64,000 nt of DNA from the NCBI RefSeq assembly GCF_900178525.1, contig NZ_FXDJ01000009.1, forward strand, positions 828,263 to 892,262, in the 5' to 3' direction. Numbering within the stretch: the first letter of the stretch is position 1; each line of letters opens with the position of its first letter. Made by a program: the position numbers and the translations under genes. The notes under the pieces were generated by a model that did not search any database, was not told the DNA's origin, and saw nothing but the letters and a program-made list of their open reading frames with translations. Below, piece by piece: positions 17,560 through 27,433 of the stretch. Source of the stretch: Massilibacteroides vaginae. Lineage in GTDB: Bacteria; Bacteroidota; Bacteroidia; Bacteroidales; Tannerellaceae.

Positions 17560-19803
17560 ATGTATTTAAAGCAGGTCATAGTAAAAATTGTTTTATTCTT
17601 CGCGTTTTGTATTTCTTTCGCGTTGAAAGCACAAATCAGTCATGGAGGCAGACCACTTCCTTATCTGACTATGAAATCCGTGCCCACCAATATTTTTCAG
17701 GAAATGCCGGCTTTTGACATTGATGCCGAAAAGAGAATAGACTCCTTAGAGCAAAATGATTTTCGCGGAGGATTCCGGTTTGCATACAAGTTTATGACCG
17801 ATTTTTCGCCGGGAAACTCCGGTTACTCCTTTACATTGGCTGATGGAACCAAAGTGTGGAGACTGGGTATCCGCTCTGCCGAAGCCTACTCGATCAATCT
17901 GCTTTTTTCAGAATTTGAACTTCCCGTAGGTGCAAAACTGTTTCTTTACACACCGGACCAAAGTCAGGTTTTAGGTGCGTTTAACCATTTAAACAATTCG
18001 GAGTACGGATTATTGCCCGTAGCACCCATACAAGGACCTGAAGTAATTATTGAATACCAGGAACCTCCGGGTGTTGATTTTCCGGGTCGCCTCAAAGTAG
18101 GCGAAGTGAACCATGCATACCGCGACTTTCGCGGACTTGAACCCGATGATACCCGTCCGGCTTTTGCCTGTATGCCCCCCGTTGTTTGCTGGACAGACAC
18201 AACCGATAGATACGATGAAATAGCGAGAAGCGTTGTTTTGCTGGTAATAGACGGAACCACAATGTGCAGCGGCACTTTAATAAACAACACGAGCAATGAT
18301 AAAACCCCTTACCTGTTAACCGCTTCGCATTGCCTGAACAAACAGTTTACAATATCCAATCCGGATTATATAAAAATCGCGAGTACGATAGTCAGCTTCT
18401 TTAACTACGAAAGCCCTTTCTGCACCCCTATTTTAAGAGGAACCGAAGAGCTTTCTATGGCGTCTGCCCGGCTCTATGCCGTTAACGAGTTTACCGACAT
18501 GGCTTTGTTGGGCTTAATGGATATACCGCCGGTTTATTACCAACCCTATTACGCCGGTTGGAACATCACGGAAACACCTGCCGGACCGTATAAAAACATA
18601 CACCATCCCTGGGGAAGCGTGAAACGGATCAATAACAGCACAACAACAAACCTGGAGTTGCAATCCTATACGAGTATGCCTCTGTTTAATAAAAATTCAT
18701 TCTGGCATATCGATACATGGGAAAGAGGAAGCACGGCAGGCGGATCGTCCGGTTCGCCCTTACTTGATAGTGAGAACAGAATTATCGGGGCACTTACGGG
18801 AGGGAAATCTACCTGCGACAATCCACAGGATGATCTCTTTTACGCCCTGCACAAAAGCTGGACTGCCGGCAATTCAAACGAAAACAATCTGCAACCCTGG
18901 CTTGATCCGTCGGGATCCGGCTTGTCAACCTGCCTGGGACTGGATCCTTATGGTGCCGATAAGGCTATAAAACTAAGTAATGTACAGACAAGCGGCAACC
19001 GGGAATTGGCTGAAGTTACCCTACTCCCTCAACCGGAAAGCGGGCAACAGTTCGGCGTGAATTCATTACAAACAACGGAGTATGCCGAATCGTATACAAT
19101 TGCCGGATACGCCGCATTATACGGAGCTTATTTCGTTACCCCTCCTATCCGGAATAACACCAATCTGACAGTCGAAGTTACGATTTATAATACCTCCGGG
19201 AACAACACTCCGGGCGAAGTATTATATACGACAGATTTCAAACCTACTTATACAAACAAACTAACTCAAAGTGATGATTTTCAAGAAACAACCAAGCCGC
19301 TAAACCGGGCTCAGGAAAGCTTCGTCAAATTTGAAACACCGGTAGCTGTTTCCGATCGTTTCTTTATCGGATATAAAATTACGGCATTTGAGAAAGATTC
19401 GTTTGCCGTTTATAATCTTCCCGGCCATGCCACGTCCCAAAACACAGCATGGTTCAAAGCAGAAAACGAATGGAAAGAAAATACGGCGCATCCCTTGAAT
19501 CCGTTTAAATCATCCCTTTTTATTAATCCGGTTTTCCAAAGAAGCGATCCGCCTACGGCAAATGAAGAGACAATTATTCCGGAAATAAAAGTACACACAG
19601 ATCGCGAAGAAAAAAAGATAACGATACAACTGCCCGCTGAACTAACCCGTGTGCGCTATGCGCTTTTTTCGGTAGACGGTAAAATAATACAGAACGGCAT
19701 ATTTTCCGAAGAGCGAAATCACCTTTATTTACAACAAAAAGGAGCGTTTATTCTGGCTTTATACTCCGGGAATAAGAAGCAAGTAACAAAGGTTGTTTTA
19801 TAA
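17560..19803 (+). CDS. Secreted trypsin-like serine protease with T9SS-type C terminus
   Basis: 747 residues from the ATG at 17560, chosen because the signal peptide (VIVKIVLFFAFCISFALKAQ) starts there; an upstream in-frame ATG at 17485 would add 25 non-signal residues. A beta-sandwich-like pro-region (about 60-200) precedes a chymotrypsin-fold domain with triad H257 (LLTASHC), D313 (FTDMALLG) and S397 (GGSSGSP), like lysyl endopeptidase relatives. A domain of about 480-660 is unassigned. The last 75 residues, ending GAFILALYSGNKKQVTKVVL, look like a type A sorting domain for the type IX secretion system. Cell-surface or secreted protease; specificity unknown. Confidence 0.82.
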   Translation: MYLKQVIVKIVLFFAFCISFALKAQISHGGRPLPYLTMKSVPTNIFQEMPAFDIDAEKRIDSLEQNDFRGGFRFAYKFMTDFSPGNSGYSFTLADGTKVWRLGIRSAEAYSINLLFSEFELPVGAKLFLYTPDQSQVLGAFNHLNNSEYGLLPVAPIQGPEVIIEYQEPPGVDFPGRLKVGEVNHAYRDFRGLEPDDTRPAFACMPPVVCWTDTTDRYDEIARSVVLLVIDGTTMCSGTLINNTSNDKTPYLLTASHCLNKQFTISNPDYIKIASTIVSFFNYESPFCTPILRGTEELSMASARLYAVNEFTDMALLGLMDIPPVYYQPYYAGWNITETPAGPYKNIHHPWGSVKRINNSTTTNLELQSYTSMPLFNKNSFWHIDTWERGSTAGGSSGSPLLDSENRIIGALTGGKSTCDNPQDDLFYALHKSWTAGNSNENNLQPWLDPSGSGLSTCLGLDPYGADKAIKLSNVQTSGNRELAEVTLLPQPESGQQFGVNSLQTTEYAESYTIAGYAALYGAYFVTPPIRNNTNLTVEVTIYNTSGNNTPGEVLYTTDFKPTYTNKLTQSDDFQETTKPLNRAQESFVKFETPVAVSDRFFIGYKITAFEKDSFAVYNLPGHATSQNTAWFKAENEWKENTAHPLNPFKSSLFINPVFQRSDPPTANEETIIPEIKVHTDREEKKITIQLPAELTRVRYALFSVDGKIIQNGIFSEERNHLYLQQKGAFILALYSGNKKQVTKVVL

Positions 19804-19896
19804 CGGATTTCAGACGTGAAAGAATCTTATTGATCTTAACACGTCTTAACGTCAAAGTTTTTATCGTATCTTCTTTATTCATAACGAAAAAATATA

Positions 19897-19904
19897 TAGT
19901 TTTG
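19897..19904 (+). promoter_or_regulatory. Candidate -7 element for the TPR lipoprotein
   Basis: TAGTTTTG, a match to TAnnTTTG, 72 bp before the ATG at 19976, which leaves a leader of about 65 nt. Confidence 0.4.
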
Positions 19905-19975
19905 CACGTATTGGCAATAGGGATTGGATAGAAGTGAAACAAATAAATAATAACTTTTAAAACTTACATCAGATT

Positions 19976-21667
19976 ATGAACAAAAAGTATTTACTGCCTC
20001 TCTTAGTATTGGCTGCGATCGTAACTTTTTCATCTTGCTCGAACAAGTTGAAACCGTTAGCGCAAGAGTACATCAAAGCTGAGCCGCAGCCGTTAGAGGC
20101 TATCGGTGGTCAGGTTCCTGTAACTATTAACGCAACATTCCCTGCCAAATGGTTTAACAAAAAAGCCGTTGTTACAGTAACTCCGGTTCTTCGTTATGCG
20201 GGTGGAGAAGCTTGGGGAACTGCTTACACTTACCAAGGTGAAAAAGTAGCGGGTAACAATCAGGTAATCCCTCAAAAAGAAGGAGCAAACGTAACAATGA
20301 AATCTTCTTTCGCGTACAAACCTGAAATGAAAAAGTCTGAATTGTATCTTACTTTTGACGCAAAGATCAAAAATAAAACAATCAAACTTCCGGATGTAAA
20401 AATCGGTGATGGTGTTGTTGCAACTTCAGAATTGGCAAATGCCGCTTCTGCAACTCCTGCTATTGGCGCGGATAAATTCCAACGTATCATCAAAGAAGCT
20501 CACAGCGCAAACATCATGTTCCTTATCCAACAAGCAGAACTTCGTTCGAAAGAACTTTCAAAACAAGAAGTTAGCGACTGGAAAGACTTAGTGAAAAATG
20601 CAGACGAAGCTCCTAACCAGAATGTAGCGATCGAAATTTCCGCTTACGCTTCTCCGGACGGTGGTGTGAAATTGAATACAGGTCTTGCTGAAAGACGTGA
20701 AGGAAACACTTCAAAATTCTTGAACAGAGAATTGAAGAAACAAAAAATCGACGTTCCTGTTGACGCTCGTTACACAGCGCAAGACTGGGAAGGATTCCAG
20801 GAATTGGTTTCTAAATCAAACATCCAGGATAAAGACCTTGTTCTTCGTGTTCTTTCTATGTATCAGGATCCAGAACAACGTGAAAATGAAATCAAAAACA
20901 TTTCAGCGGTATTCAGCACATTGGCAGACGAAATTCTTCCTCAACTGCGTCGTTCTCGCTTAACTGCCAATATCGAAATCATAGGCAAGTCTGACGACGA
21001 AATCAGCGCATTGGTAAAAAGCAATCCTAAAGAACTAAGTGTAGAAGAAATCCTTTACGCTGCAACATTGACAAACAATGATGGCGAAAAAGAATCAATC
21101 TATAAGAAAGCAAGCGAATTGTATGCAAACGACTTCCGTACTTGGAACAACATCGGTATGCAACGTTTCAAAGCAGGTGATTTAGCAAAAGCTGAAGAAA
21201 TGTTCAACAAAGCAAACTCAGTAAAAGCTAATCCTGAATCTAACATGAACTTAGGTTTGATCGCTTTAACAAAAGGCGACAAAGCAAAAGCACAACAATT
21301 GTTAGGAAGCGCTTCAGGCGTTAACGAATTGAGCGAAGCATTAGGCGTTCTTTATCTGCAACAAGGAGAATACGCGAAAGCGGTTAACTCTTTCGGTTCA
21401 ATCAAGAGCAACAATGCTGCTTTAGCGCAAATCTTGGTTAAAGATTACAGCAAAGCACAACAAACTTTGGCAGGCGTTGCAAACGCTGACGCAACTACAG
21501 ATTATCTGAAAGCAGTTGTTGCAGCTCGCACAAACAACTCAAGCGATGTAATCAACAGCCTGAAATCAGCTATCGCTAAAGATCGTTCTTTAGCAAAAGA
21601 AGCTGCAGCTGACTTAGAATTCGCAAAATATGTTACTAACGCTGATTTCTCAAGCTTAGTAAAATAA
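19976..21667 (+). CDS. Lipoprotein with OmpA-like and TPR domains
   Basis: 563 residues. Lipoprotein signal ending FSSC with lipid-anchor Cys21. An N-terminal beta-rich region (about 25-150) is followed by a stretch of about 210-270 with IEISAYASPDGGVKLNTGLAE then RR, resembling the peptidoglycan-binding loop of OmpA C-terminal domains, and from about 365 to the end by tetratricopeptide-like helices (WNNIGMQRFKAGDLAKAEEM, then NLGLIALTKGDKAKAQQL). The codon choice resembles that of the sdh genes, suggesting high expression. Probably an abundant envelope protein that contacts peptidoglycan and scaffolds partners; the partner is unknown. Own promoter and terminator. Confidence 0.72.
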   Translation: MNKKYLLPLLVLAAIVTFSSCSNKLKPLAQEYIKAEPQPLEAIGGQVPVTINATFPAKWFNKKAVVTVTPVLRYAGGEAWGTAYTYQGEKVAGNNQVIPQKEGANVTMKSSFAYKPEMKKSELYLTFDAKIKNKTIKLPDVKIGDGVVATSELANAASATPAIGADKFQRIIKEAHSANIMFLIQQAELRSKELSKQEVSDWKDLVKNADEAPNQNVAIEISAYASPDGGVKLNTGLAERREGNTSKFLNRELKKQKIDVPVDARYTAQDWEGFQELVSKSNIQDKDLVLRVLSMYQDPEQRENEIKNISAVFSTLADEILPQLRRSRLTANIEIIGKSDDEISALVKSNPKELSVEEILYAATLTNNDGEKESIYKKASELYANDFRTWNNIGMQRFKAGDLAKAEEMFNKANSVKANPESNMNLGLIALTKGDKAKAQQLLGSASGVNELSEALGVLYLQQGEYAKAVNSFGSIKSNNAALAQILVKDYSKAQQTLAGVANADATTDYLKAVVAARTNNSSDVINSLKSAIAKDRSLAKEAAADLEFAKYVTNADFSSLVK

Positions 21668-21689
21668 GATAACTCTTTTCAACTAAAAG

Positions 21690-21725
21690 AAACCGGCATT
21701 TCACAACGAGATGCCGGTTTTTTTA
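21690..21725 (+). terminator. Intrinsic terminator of the TPR lipoprotein gene
   Basis: Ten-base-pair stem AAACCGGCAT / ATGCCGGTTT, 11-nt loop and a T run, 22 bp after the stop. Confidence 0.92.
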
Positions 21726-21830
21726 TTCACGGATGTTATTATTCATCAGATCCTATCCCCCACTATTTTTAACCCCTGCGAATCCCTGTCATATCAACCC
21801 TTCCTGATTGCCGAAATATTTCTTTAATCG

Positions 21831-21862
21831 TTTGTTTGATCCATGTATTTACTCTACCTTTG
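21831..21862 (+). promoter_or_regulatory. Promoter of the sdhCAB operon
   Basis: TTTG at 21831-21834 and TACCTTTG at 21855-21862, 20 bp apart: a full Bacteroidetes -33/-7 pair, leaving a leader of about 55-60 nt before sdhC. Confidence 0.8.
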
Positions 21863-21926
21863 CGGCAAATCACAAGTGTTGAAGCGCAAATTCTAAATAC
21901 AATTAAATAACTTAAATTCTTATCTT

Positions 21927-22628
21927 ATGTGGTTACTTAATTCTTCTATCGGGAAGAAGCTGATAATGAGTATATCGGGTCTCTTCCTTATTCTATTTCT
22001 GGTGTTCCACTTATGCATGAATATTGCAGCGGTCTTCTCGGAAGAAGCATACAATATGATTTGTGCGTTTTTGGGATCCAACTGGTATGCAGTAGCGGGT
22101 ACGTTGGTGTTAGCGGCCGGCTTTGTGATCCACATTGTATATGCGATTATCCTTACGCTCCAAAATCGTAAGGCGCGCGGTAATGATCGCTATGCAGTAA
22201 ACACACGTCCGAAACACGTAGAATGGTCTTCCAAGAACATGCTTGTTTTGGGCTTTATTATTTTAGGCTTCTTAGTGTTACACTTTGCGCAGTTCTGGTA
22301 TAAAATGATGTTTACCGAATTAATGGGGCATCATGAAATTGAATTGGGCGGAAAAATGGTTGGTACAACAGAAGGTGCTACTTTTATTAAGTACTACTTC
22401 AGCCAGCTGTGGATCGTAATTGCTTATTTAGCATGGTATGTCGCTTTGTGGTTCCACCTAACTCACGGATTCTGGAGCGCGCTTCACACAATTGGTTGGA
22501 ACAATACCATTTGGTTTAACCGTTGGAAAGTGGTTTCAGATGTTTTCGCAACAGTAATTTGCTTAGGTTTCGCGTTTGTTACTATCGCGTTCTATCTAAA
22601 GAGCCTTTGCGGAGGTGCTTGCTGTTAA
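21927..22628 (+). CDS. sdhC: Succinate dehydrogenase/fumarate reductase cytochrome b subunit
   Basis: 233 residues with five predicted membrane helices, the di-haem cytochrome b558-type anchor found with Bacteroides and Wolinella fumarate reductases. Candidate haem histidines lie in LVFHLCMN, AGFVIHIVY, FLVLHFAQFWY and ALWFHLTHGFWS. It passes electrons from menaquinol to the iron-sulfur subunit. First gene of a three-gene operon with 35 bp to sdhA. The start MWLLNSSIGKKLIMSISG is the typical N terminus of this family. Confidence 0.95.
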   Translation: MWLLNSSIGKKLIMSISGLFLILFLVFHLCMNIAAVFSEEAYNMICAFLGSNWYAVAGTLVLAAGFVIHIVYAIILTLQNRKARGNDRYAVNTRPKHVEWSSKNMLVLGFIILGFLVLHFAQFWYKMMFTELMGHHEIELGGKMVGTTEGATFIKYYFSQLWIVIAYLAWYVALWFHLTHGFWSALHTIGWNNTIWFNRWKVVSDVFATVICLGFAFVTIAFYLKSLCGGACC

Positions 22629-22663
22629 TTTCAGGTGTAATCATTCATTGAAAATTTATTATT

Positions 22664-24607
22664 ATGACTAAGATAGATTCAAAAATTCCCCAGGGGCCAT
22701 TGGCTGATAAGTGGAAAAATTATAAAGATCATCAGAAATTAGTAAACCCGGCAAACAAACGTCGTTTGGATGTGATCGTGGTAGGAACCGGACTTGCCGG
22801 TGCTTCTGCCGCCGCTTCACTTGCTGAAATGGGTTTCAATGTACTGAACTTCTGTATTCAGGACTCTCCTCGTCGCGCGCACTCTATCGCAGCACAGGGA
22901 GGTATAAACGCTGCTAAGAATTATCAAAACGATGGTGACTCGGTTTACCGTCTTTTCTACGATACAATCAAAGGAGGTGACTACCGTGCTCGTGAAGCTA
23001 ACGTATATCGCCTTGCTGAGGTTTCCAATTCAATTATTGACCAATGTGTTGCACAAGGCGTTCCTTTCGCTCGTGAATACGGAGGTTTGTTAGATAACCG
23101 TTCATTTGGTGGTGCTCAGGTATCACGTACGTTTTACGCCCGTGGTCAAACGGGACAGCAATTGTTGTTAGGTGCTTACTCTGCGCTTAGCCGCCAGATT
23201 GGCTTGGGTAAAGTGAAAATGTACACCCGTTATGAAATGCTTGACGTTGTAATCGTTGACGGTCGTGCGCGTGGTATCATTGCCCGCAATCTGATCACCG
23301 GCAAGGTAGAACGTTTCTCTGCTCATGCGGTAGTTGTCGGTACAGGTGGATATGCAAACACTTTCTTCCTGTCTACTAACGCTATGACGTCTAACGGTTC
23401 TGCCGCTTGGCAATGCTACAAGAAAGGAGCTTATTTCTCCAATCCTTGTATGTGTCAGATTCACCCGACTTGTATCCCTGTTCACGGAGAATTCCAGTCT
23501 AAACTAACGTTGATGTCTGAATCACTTCGTAATGACGGACGCATCTGGGTTCCTAAAAACAGTAAAGACGCTGAAGCGATCCGCACAGGAAAGCTGAAAC
23601 CAACACAAATAAAAGAAGAAGATCGTGACTACTACTTGGAACGTCGTTATCCGGCATTCGGTAACCTTGTTCCTCGTGACGTGGCCTCTCGTGCGGCTAA
23701 AGAACGTTGCGATGCCGGTTATGGTGTAGGTAACACAGGTTTGGCTGTTTACCTTGACTTTGCTGATGCGATCAACCGTCTGGGAAAAGACGTTGTTGAA
23801 CAGCGTTATGGTAACCTCTTCCAGATGTACGAAAAAATTGTAAATGACAATCCTTACGAAACCCCGATGATGATCTTCCCGGCATTGCATTACACCATGG
23901 GCGGACTTTGGGTGGATTATGAATTGATGACTAATGTACCCGGTTTGTTCGCTATCGGTGAGGCAAACTTCTCGGATCACGGAGCAAACCGCTTGGGTGC
24001 GTCAGCATTGATGCAAGGATTGGCCGATGGTTATTTTGTATTACCTTATACAATACAGAATTATCTGGCAGATCAGATTCAGGTTCCTCGTTTCAGTACG
24101 GATCTTCCTGAGTTTAAAGAAGCAGAAAAGAAAATCAACGACCGTGTAAGCCGATTGATGAACATCAAGGGTAAACGTTCTGTTGATAGCATCCATAAAG
24201 AGTTAGGCCACATCATGTGGGATTTTGTAGGTATGGGACGCGACGAAGCCGGATTAAAATCGGCTCTTGATAAACTGAAAGCACTTAAGAAAGAATTCTG
24301 GAGCAATGTTCGCATACCCGGAGCTGCTGAAGACCTGAACGTTGAGCTTGAAAAAGCATTGCGTTTGGCAGACTTCATCGAGTTGGGAGAACTGATCGCT
24401 CATGATGCGCTTGACCGTGAAGAGTCTTGCGGCGGACACTTCCGCCTTGAGCACCAGACAGAAGAAGGAGAAGCGCTTCGTCATGACGATAAGTTTGCTT
24501 ATGTATCTTGCTGGCAATATCAGGGAGAGGATAAAGATCCTGCTATGCTGAAAGAGCCGCTTGATTATGAGTTTGTAGTACGTCAACAACGTAACTATAA
24601 GAACTAA
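22664..24607 (+). CDS. sdhA: Succinate dehydrogenase/fumarate reductase flavoprotein subunit
   Basis: 647 residues, the catalytic subunit that reduces fumarate (or oxidises succinate). FAD-binding Rossmann loop [19 protein letters not shown] near 40-58; the covalent FAD histidine is H73 in [15 protein letters not shown]. Substrate motifs include [18 protein letters not shown] and [11 protein letters not shown]. Length and sequence type match the di-haem (B-type) enzymes. In this anaerobic group the physiological direction is probably fumarate reduction with menaquinol, linked to the class I fumarase encoded about 6 kb away. Confidence 0.96.
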   Translation: MTKIDSKIPQGPLADKWKNYKDHQKLVNPANKRRLDVIVVGTGLAGASAAASLAEMGFNVLNFCIQDSPRRAHSIAAQGGINAAKNYQNDGDSVYRLFYDTIKGGDYRAREANVYRLAEVSNSIIDQCVAQGVPFAREYGGLLDNRSFGGAQVSRTFYARGQTGQQLLLGAYSALSRQIGLGKVKMYTRYEMLDVVIVDGRARGIIARNLITGKVERFSAHAVVVGTGGYANTFFLSTNAMTSNGSAAWQCYKKGAYFSNPCMCQIHPTCIPVHGEFQSKLTLMSESLRNDGRIWVPKNSKDAEAIRTGKLKPTQIKEEDRDYYLERRYPAFGNLVPRDVASRAAKERCDAGYGVGNTGLAVYLDFADAINRLGKDVVEQRYGNLFQMYEKIVNDNPYETPMMIFPALHYTMGGLWVDYELMTNVPGLFAIGEANFSDHGANRLGASALMQGLADGYFVLPYTIQNYLADQIQVPRFSTDLPEFKEAEKKINDRVSRLMNIKGKRSVDSIHKELGHIMWDFVGMGRDEAGLKSALDKLKALKKEFWSNVRIPGAAEDLNVELEKALRLADFIELGELIAHDALDREESCGGHFRLEHQTEEGEALRHDDKFAYVSCWQYQGEDKDPAMLKEPLDYEFVVRQQRNYKN

Positions 24608-24637
24608 TAAAGTACCAACTCTAAAAAATTAACGACA

Positions 24638-25393
24638 ATGGATAAAAATATAAATATCACACTGAAAGTCTGGCGTCAGAAAGGTCCGAGAGAAAAAGGT
24701 GCTTTCGAGACGTATAAATTGACAGACGTTTCTCAGGGAAGTTCATTTCTGGAAATGCTTGATGTTCTTAACGAGCAGTTGATCAACGAAGGTAAAGAGC
24801 CTGTTGTATTTGATCATGACTGCCGTGAAGGTATCTGCGGTATGTGTTCGCTTTATATCAACGGGCATCCTCACGGACCTGATACAAGCGTAACAACTTG
24901 TCAGCTTCACATGCGTCGCTTCAACGATGGCGAAACTATTACAATCGAACCTTGGCGTTCGGCAGGTTTCCCGGTGATCCGCGACTTGATGGTTGACCGT
25001 ACGGCTTATGATAAGATCATTCAGGTGGGTGGATTCGTATCGGTAAACACCGGAGGTATTCCTGACGCTAACGCGATCCCTATTCCAAAGAAAGATGCCG
25101 ATTTAGCAATGGATGCGGCTTCTTGTATTGGTTGTGGAGCCTGTGCGGCAGCTTGCAAGAATGGTTCGGCCATGTTGTTCGTGTCAGCTAAAGTAAGTCA
25201 GTTAGCTCTTCTTCCGCAAGGAAAAGTAGAAGCTGCACGTCGCGCCAAAGCAATGGTTGCGAAAATGGACGAACTTGGCTTTGGTAACTGTACAAACACA
25301 CGTGCTTGTGAAATGGAATGTCCGAAAGATATTTCTGTAAGCAACATCGCTCGTTTGAACCGTGAATTTATCTGGGCGAAACTGAAAGACTAA
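24638..25393 (+). CDS. sdhB: Succinate dehydrogenase/fumarate reductase iron-sulfur subunit
   Basis: 251 residues. The N-terminal plant-type ferredoxin fold holds the [2Fe-2S] cluster with [10 protein letters not shown] and a later TTCQLH cysteine; the C-terminal half holds [4Fe-4S] and [3Fe-4S] ligands in [13 protein letters not shown] and [15 protein letters not shown]. It wires electrons from the haem anchor to the flavin. Third gene of the operon, 30 bp after sdhA and followed by a terminator. Confidence 0.96.
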   Translation: MDKNINITLKVWRQKGPREKGAFETYKLTDVSQGSSFLEMLDVLNEQLINEGKEPVVFDHDCREGICGMCSLYINGHPHGPDTSVTTCQLHMRRFNDGETITIEPWRSAGFPVIRDLMVDRTAYDKIIQVGGFVSVNTGGIPDANAIPIPKKDADLAMDAASCIGCGACAAACKNGSAMLFVSAKVSQLALLPQGKVEAARRAKAMVAKMDELGFGNCTNTRACEMECPKDISVSNIARLNREFIWAKLKD

Positions 25394-25415
25394 TTTCGTT
25401 TTCAGACCAAACATA

Positions 25416-25454
25416 AAAAAGAGGCGCTCCTGATTAGGAAGCGCCTTTTTTTGT
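25416..25454 (+). terminator. Intrinsic terminator of sdhCAB
   Basis: Stem AGGCGCTCCT / AGGAAGCGCCT with one bulged base, 4-nt loop and a run of seven T, about 25 bp after the sdhB stop. Confidence 0.9.
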
Positions 25455-25592
25455 TTATATACGCCATATTAGATATTATTAAAAGAAAGTCAACACTTAT
25501 TAGCATTTTCGGTATTGCTAAAAATGAAAAGATATTTACTTTTGTGTAGTGGTTTTTTCATAATAGTATTAGATTTAAGGTTAACAAAGTTG

Positions 25593-25642
25593 TTTAGAGG
25601 TTGTCGTGAGACAGCCTCTAATTAGTTTTATACTTACCTTTG
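25593..25642 (+). promoter_or_regulatory. Leader hairpin and -7 boxes of the polysaccharide locus
   Basis: TAGAGGTTGTC / GACAGCCTCTA (about 25595-25620) forms an 11-bp stem with one G-U pair and a GTGA loop. TACCTTTG (25635-25642) right after it is a -7 match 33 bp before the next gene. Another match, TACTTTTG, sits at 25537-25544 upstream of the hairpin. If the upstream box is used, the hairpin lies in the transcribed leader and could attenuate; if the downstream one is used, it overlaps the -33 region and could be an operator. Confidence 0.5.
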
Positions 25643-25675
25643 TGTTTCGAATCACAGAATTAAACACAACATCAG

Positions 25676-26944
25676 ATGAATAATATAAAAATCGCGGTTA
25701 TTGGACTCGGCTATGTAGGTTTGCCTTTGGCGGTTGCTTTCGCACGTAAATACAAAGTAGTTGGATTCGATATCAACGAAGAGCGCGTTTCTCAATTAAA
25801 CAACGGCTCCGATCGTACCAAAGAGGTTGAACGCGACGAATTATCCGAAGCTTTGTCTTCAGGATTAACGATAAGCCACGATGTGGAGGCTATTTCCGAT
25901 TCGAATTTTTATATTGTAACCGTACCTACCCCTGTAACTCATTTTAAAACGCCGGATCTTGTTCCCCTGCTCAATGCTTCTGCTTCAATCGGGAAAAGAT
26001 TAAAGAAAGGCGATATTGTGGTTTACGAATCGACGGTATATCCCGGTTGTACCGAGGAAGACTGCGTACCCGTATTGGAACGTGAATCCGGGTTAACATA
26101 CAATCAGGATTTTTTCTGCGGTTATTCGCCTGAGCGAATCAATCCGGGCGACAAAAAAAACAAGCTGACCAATATCGTTAAGGTTGTTTCCGGCTCAACA
26201 CCCGAAGCAGCCCACACAATAGAGCAGGTATACCATTCGATAATTACCGCCGGAACGCACAAAACATCCAGCATTAAAGTAGCCGAAGCGTGCAAAGCCA
26301 TAGAAAACGCTCAACGAGATGTGAATATTTCATTTGTAAACGAATTGGCCCTGATCTTTGACCGGATGAATATCGATACGAAAGAAGTGCTCGAAGCCGC
26401 GGCAACAAAATGGAACTTCCTGAAATTCACGCCCGGATTAGTTGGCGGGCATTGCATCGGCGTTGACCCCTACTATTTACTCTACAAGTCACAATGCCTG
26501 GGCTACAATCCGCAGGTAATCCTGTCCGGCCGAACCATAAACAATGAAATGGGACGCTTTGTAGCCTCAAAAACCGTAAAACTAATGATCAAGAACGGCA
26601 TAAAAATAGTAGGCAGCAAAGTACTGATCTTGGGATTTACCTTCAAAGAAAATTGCCCCGACACCCGCAACACAAAAGTAGTCGATGTAATCGATGAACT
26701 GCAAGACTTTGGCGTAGAAGTAGACATCTACGATCCGCATGCCCTGCGCGACGAAGTAAAAGCCGAATACGGAATCACCCTCCTGCCCGAACAACCCGAC
26801 CTGACCAAATACAACGGAATCATACTGACAGTCGCCCACAAAGAATTCCGGGAAATAGACTTCACCTTTGTTCAAAACCAATCAACAGTCCTGTTTGATG
26901 TAAAATCAATGATCGATCAAAAACTAACCCACGGCCGCCTCTGA
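25676..26944 (+). CDS. Nucleotide-sugar dehydrogenase (WbpA/TviB-type)
   Basis: 422 residues, UDP-glucose/GDP-mannose dehydrogenase family. N-terminal Rossmann domain with VIGLGYVGLPLAVAFA (8-23); central dimer helix with KVAEACKAIENAQRDVN; catalytic Cys260 in VGGHCIGVDPYYL; C-terminal UDP-binding domain with GFTFKENCPDTRNTK. The sequence type matches enzymes that oxidise UDP-GlcNAc or UDP-GalNAc to the uronic acid (WbpA, TviB) rather than UDP-glucose. It provides an acidic sugar for surface polysaccharide. About 560 bp of noncoding DNA separates it from the A+T-rich glycosyltransferase genes; its own base composition looks native. Exact substrate is inferred. Confidence 0.9.
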   Translation: MNNIKIAVIGLGYVGLPLAVAFARKYKVVGFDINEERVSQLNNGSDRTKEVERDELSEALSSGLTISHDVEAISDSNFYIVTVPTPVTHFKTPDLVPLLNASASIGKRLKKGDIVVYESTVYPGCTEEDCVPVLERESGLTYNQDFFCGYSPERINPGDKKNKLTNIVKVVSGSTPEAAHTIEQVYHSIITAGTHKTSSIKVAEACKAIENAQRDVNISFVNELALIFDRMNIDTKEVLEAAATKWNFLKFTPGLVGGHCIGVDPYYLLYKSQCLGYNPQVILSGRTINNEMGRFVASKTVKLMIKNGIKIVGSKVLILGFTFKENCPDTRNTKVVDVIDELQDFGVEVDIYDPHALRDEVKAEYGITLLPEQPDLTKYNGIILTVAHKEFREIDFTFVQNQSTVLFDVKSMIDQKLTHGRL

Positions 26945-27120
26945 TTACATAATTCAGTTCCAAACCAACGCCCTGTTAATCGCTCTTTTCGATCAAAAGG
27001 ATTAAGAACCTGTTGAAATTATCCGAAGAATAATATGCTGTTGTTCCGAAAAACACAAACAAGAACGAAATGCAGACTTCAGATCGTTTAACGATTATCC
27101 ATATATTCCAAACGTCTGTC

Positions 27121-27196
27121 GAAGCGCTTAAATCTGTCTGTCGAAGCGCTTTGAAATGTTTGTCGAAGCGCCTGTAAACGTCTGCCGAAGCGCCTC
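27121..27196. repeat. 22-bp-period repeat array, 4 units
   Basis: GAAGCGCYT boxes begin at 27121, 27143, 27165 and 27187: exactly 22 bp spacing. Each is followed by AAA then YGTYTGYC before the next box. Same family as 7939-7996, where the box is GAAGAGCYT. The rest of 26945-27433 shows no gene. Confidence 0.85.
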
Positions 27197-27433
27197 AAAC
27201 TTACGATTGAATAGATATTCAAAAAATAACGACGCTAAGTATTTTTATTTCAGACCAATACAATTAGAGAAACAAAGCCTGACAAAACGAAATCAGCAAA
27301 TCCGATATATTCATACAGATATAACAACCCGCCAAGCCACTATAAAGCACTATAAAAACACAAAACATCCAATCCGTTTTTCCACTTGCCCTACTATTCT
27401 CCTGAAAAGGAAATAAAGTCCCCCCCGATTCGT

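Noticed and set aside
23522-23980. 152-codon minus-strand frame opposite sdhA
   Set aside because: Antisense shadow of the conserved flavoprotein gene.
27121-27196. CRISPR array
   Set aside because: The repeated box is under 10 bp, the period is 22 bp with partly conserved in-between bases, and no cas genes are present.
27156-27416. 86-codon open frame on the plus strand between the dehydrogenase and the glycosyltransferase operon
   Set aside because: It runs through the 22-bp repeat array, has no family features and reads like translated noncoding DNA.
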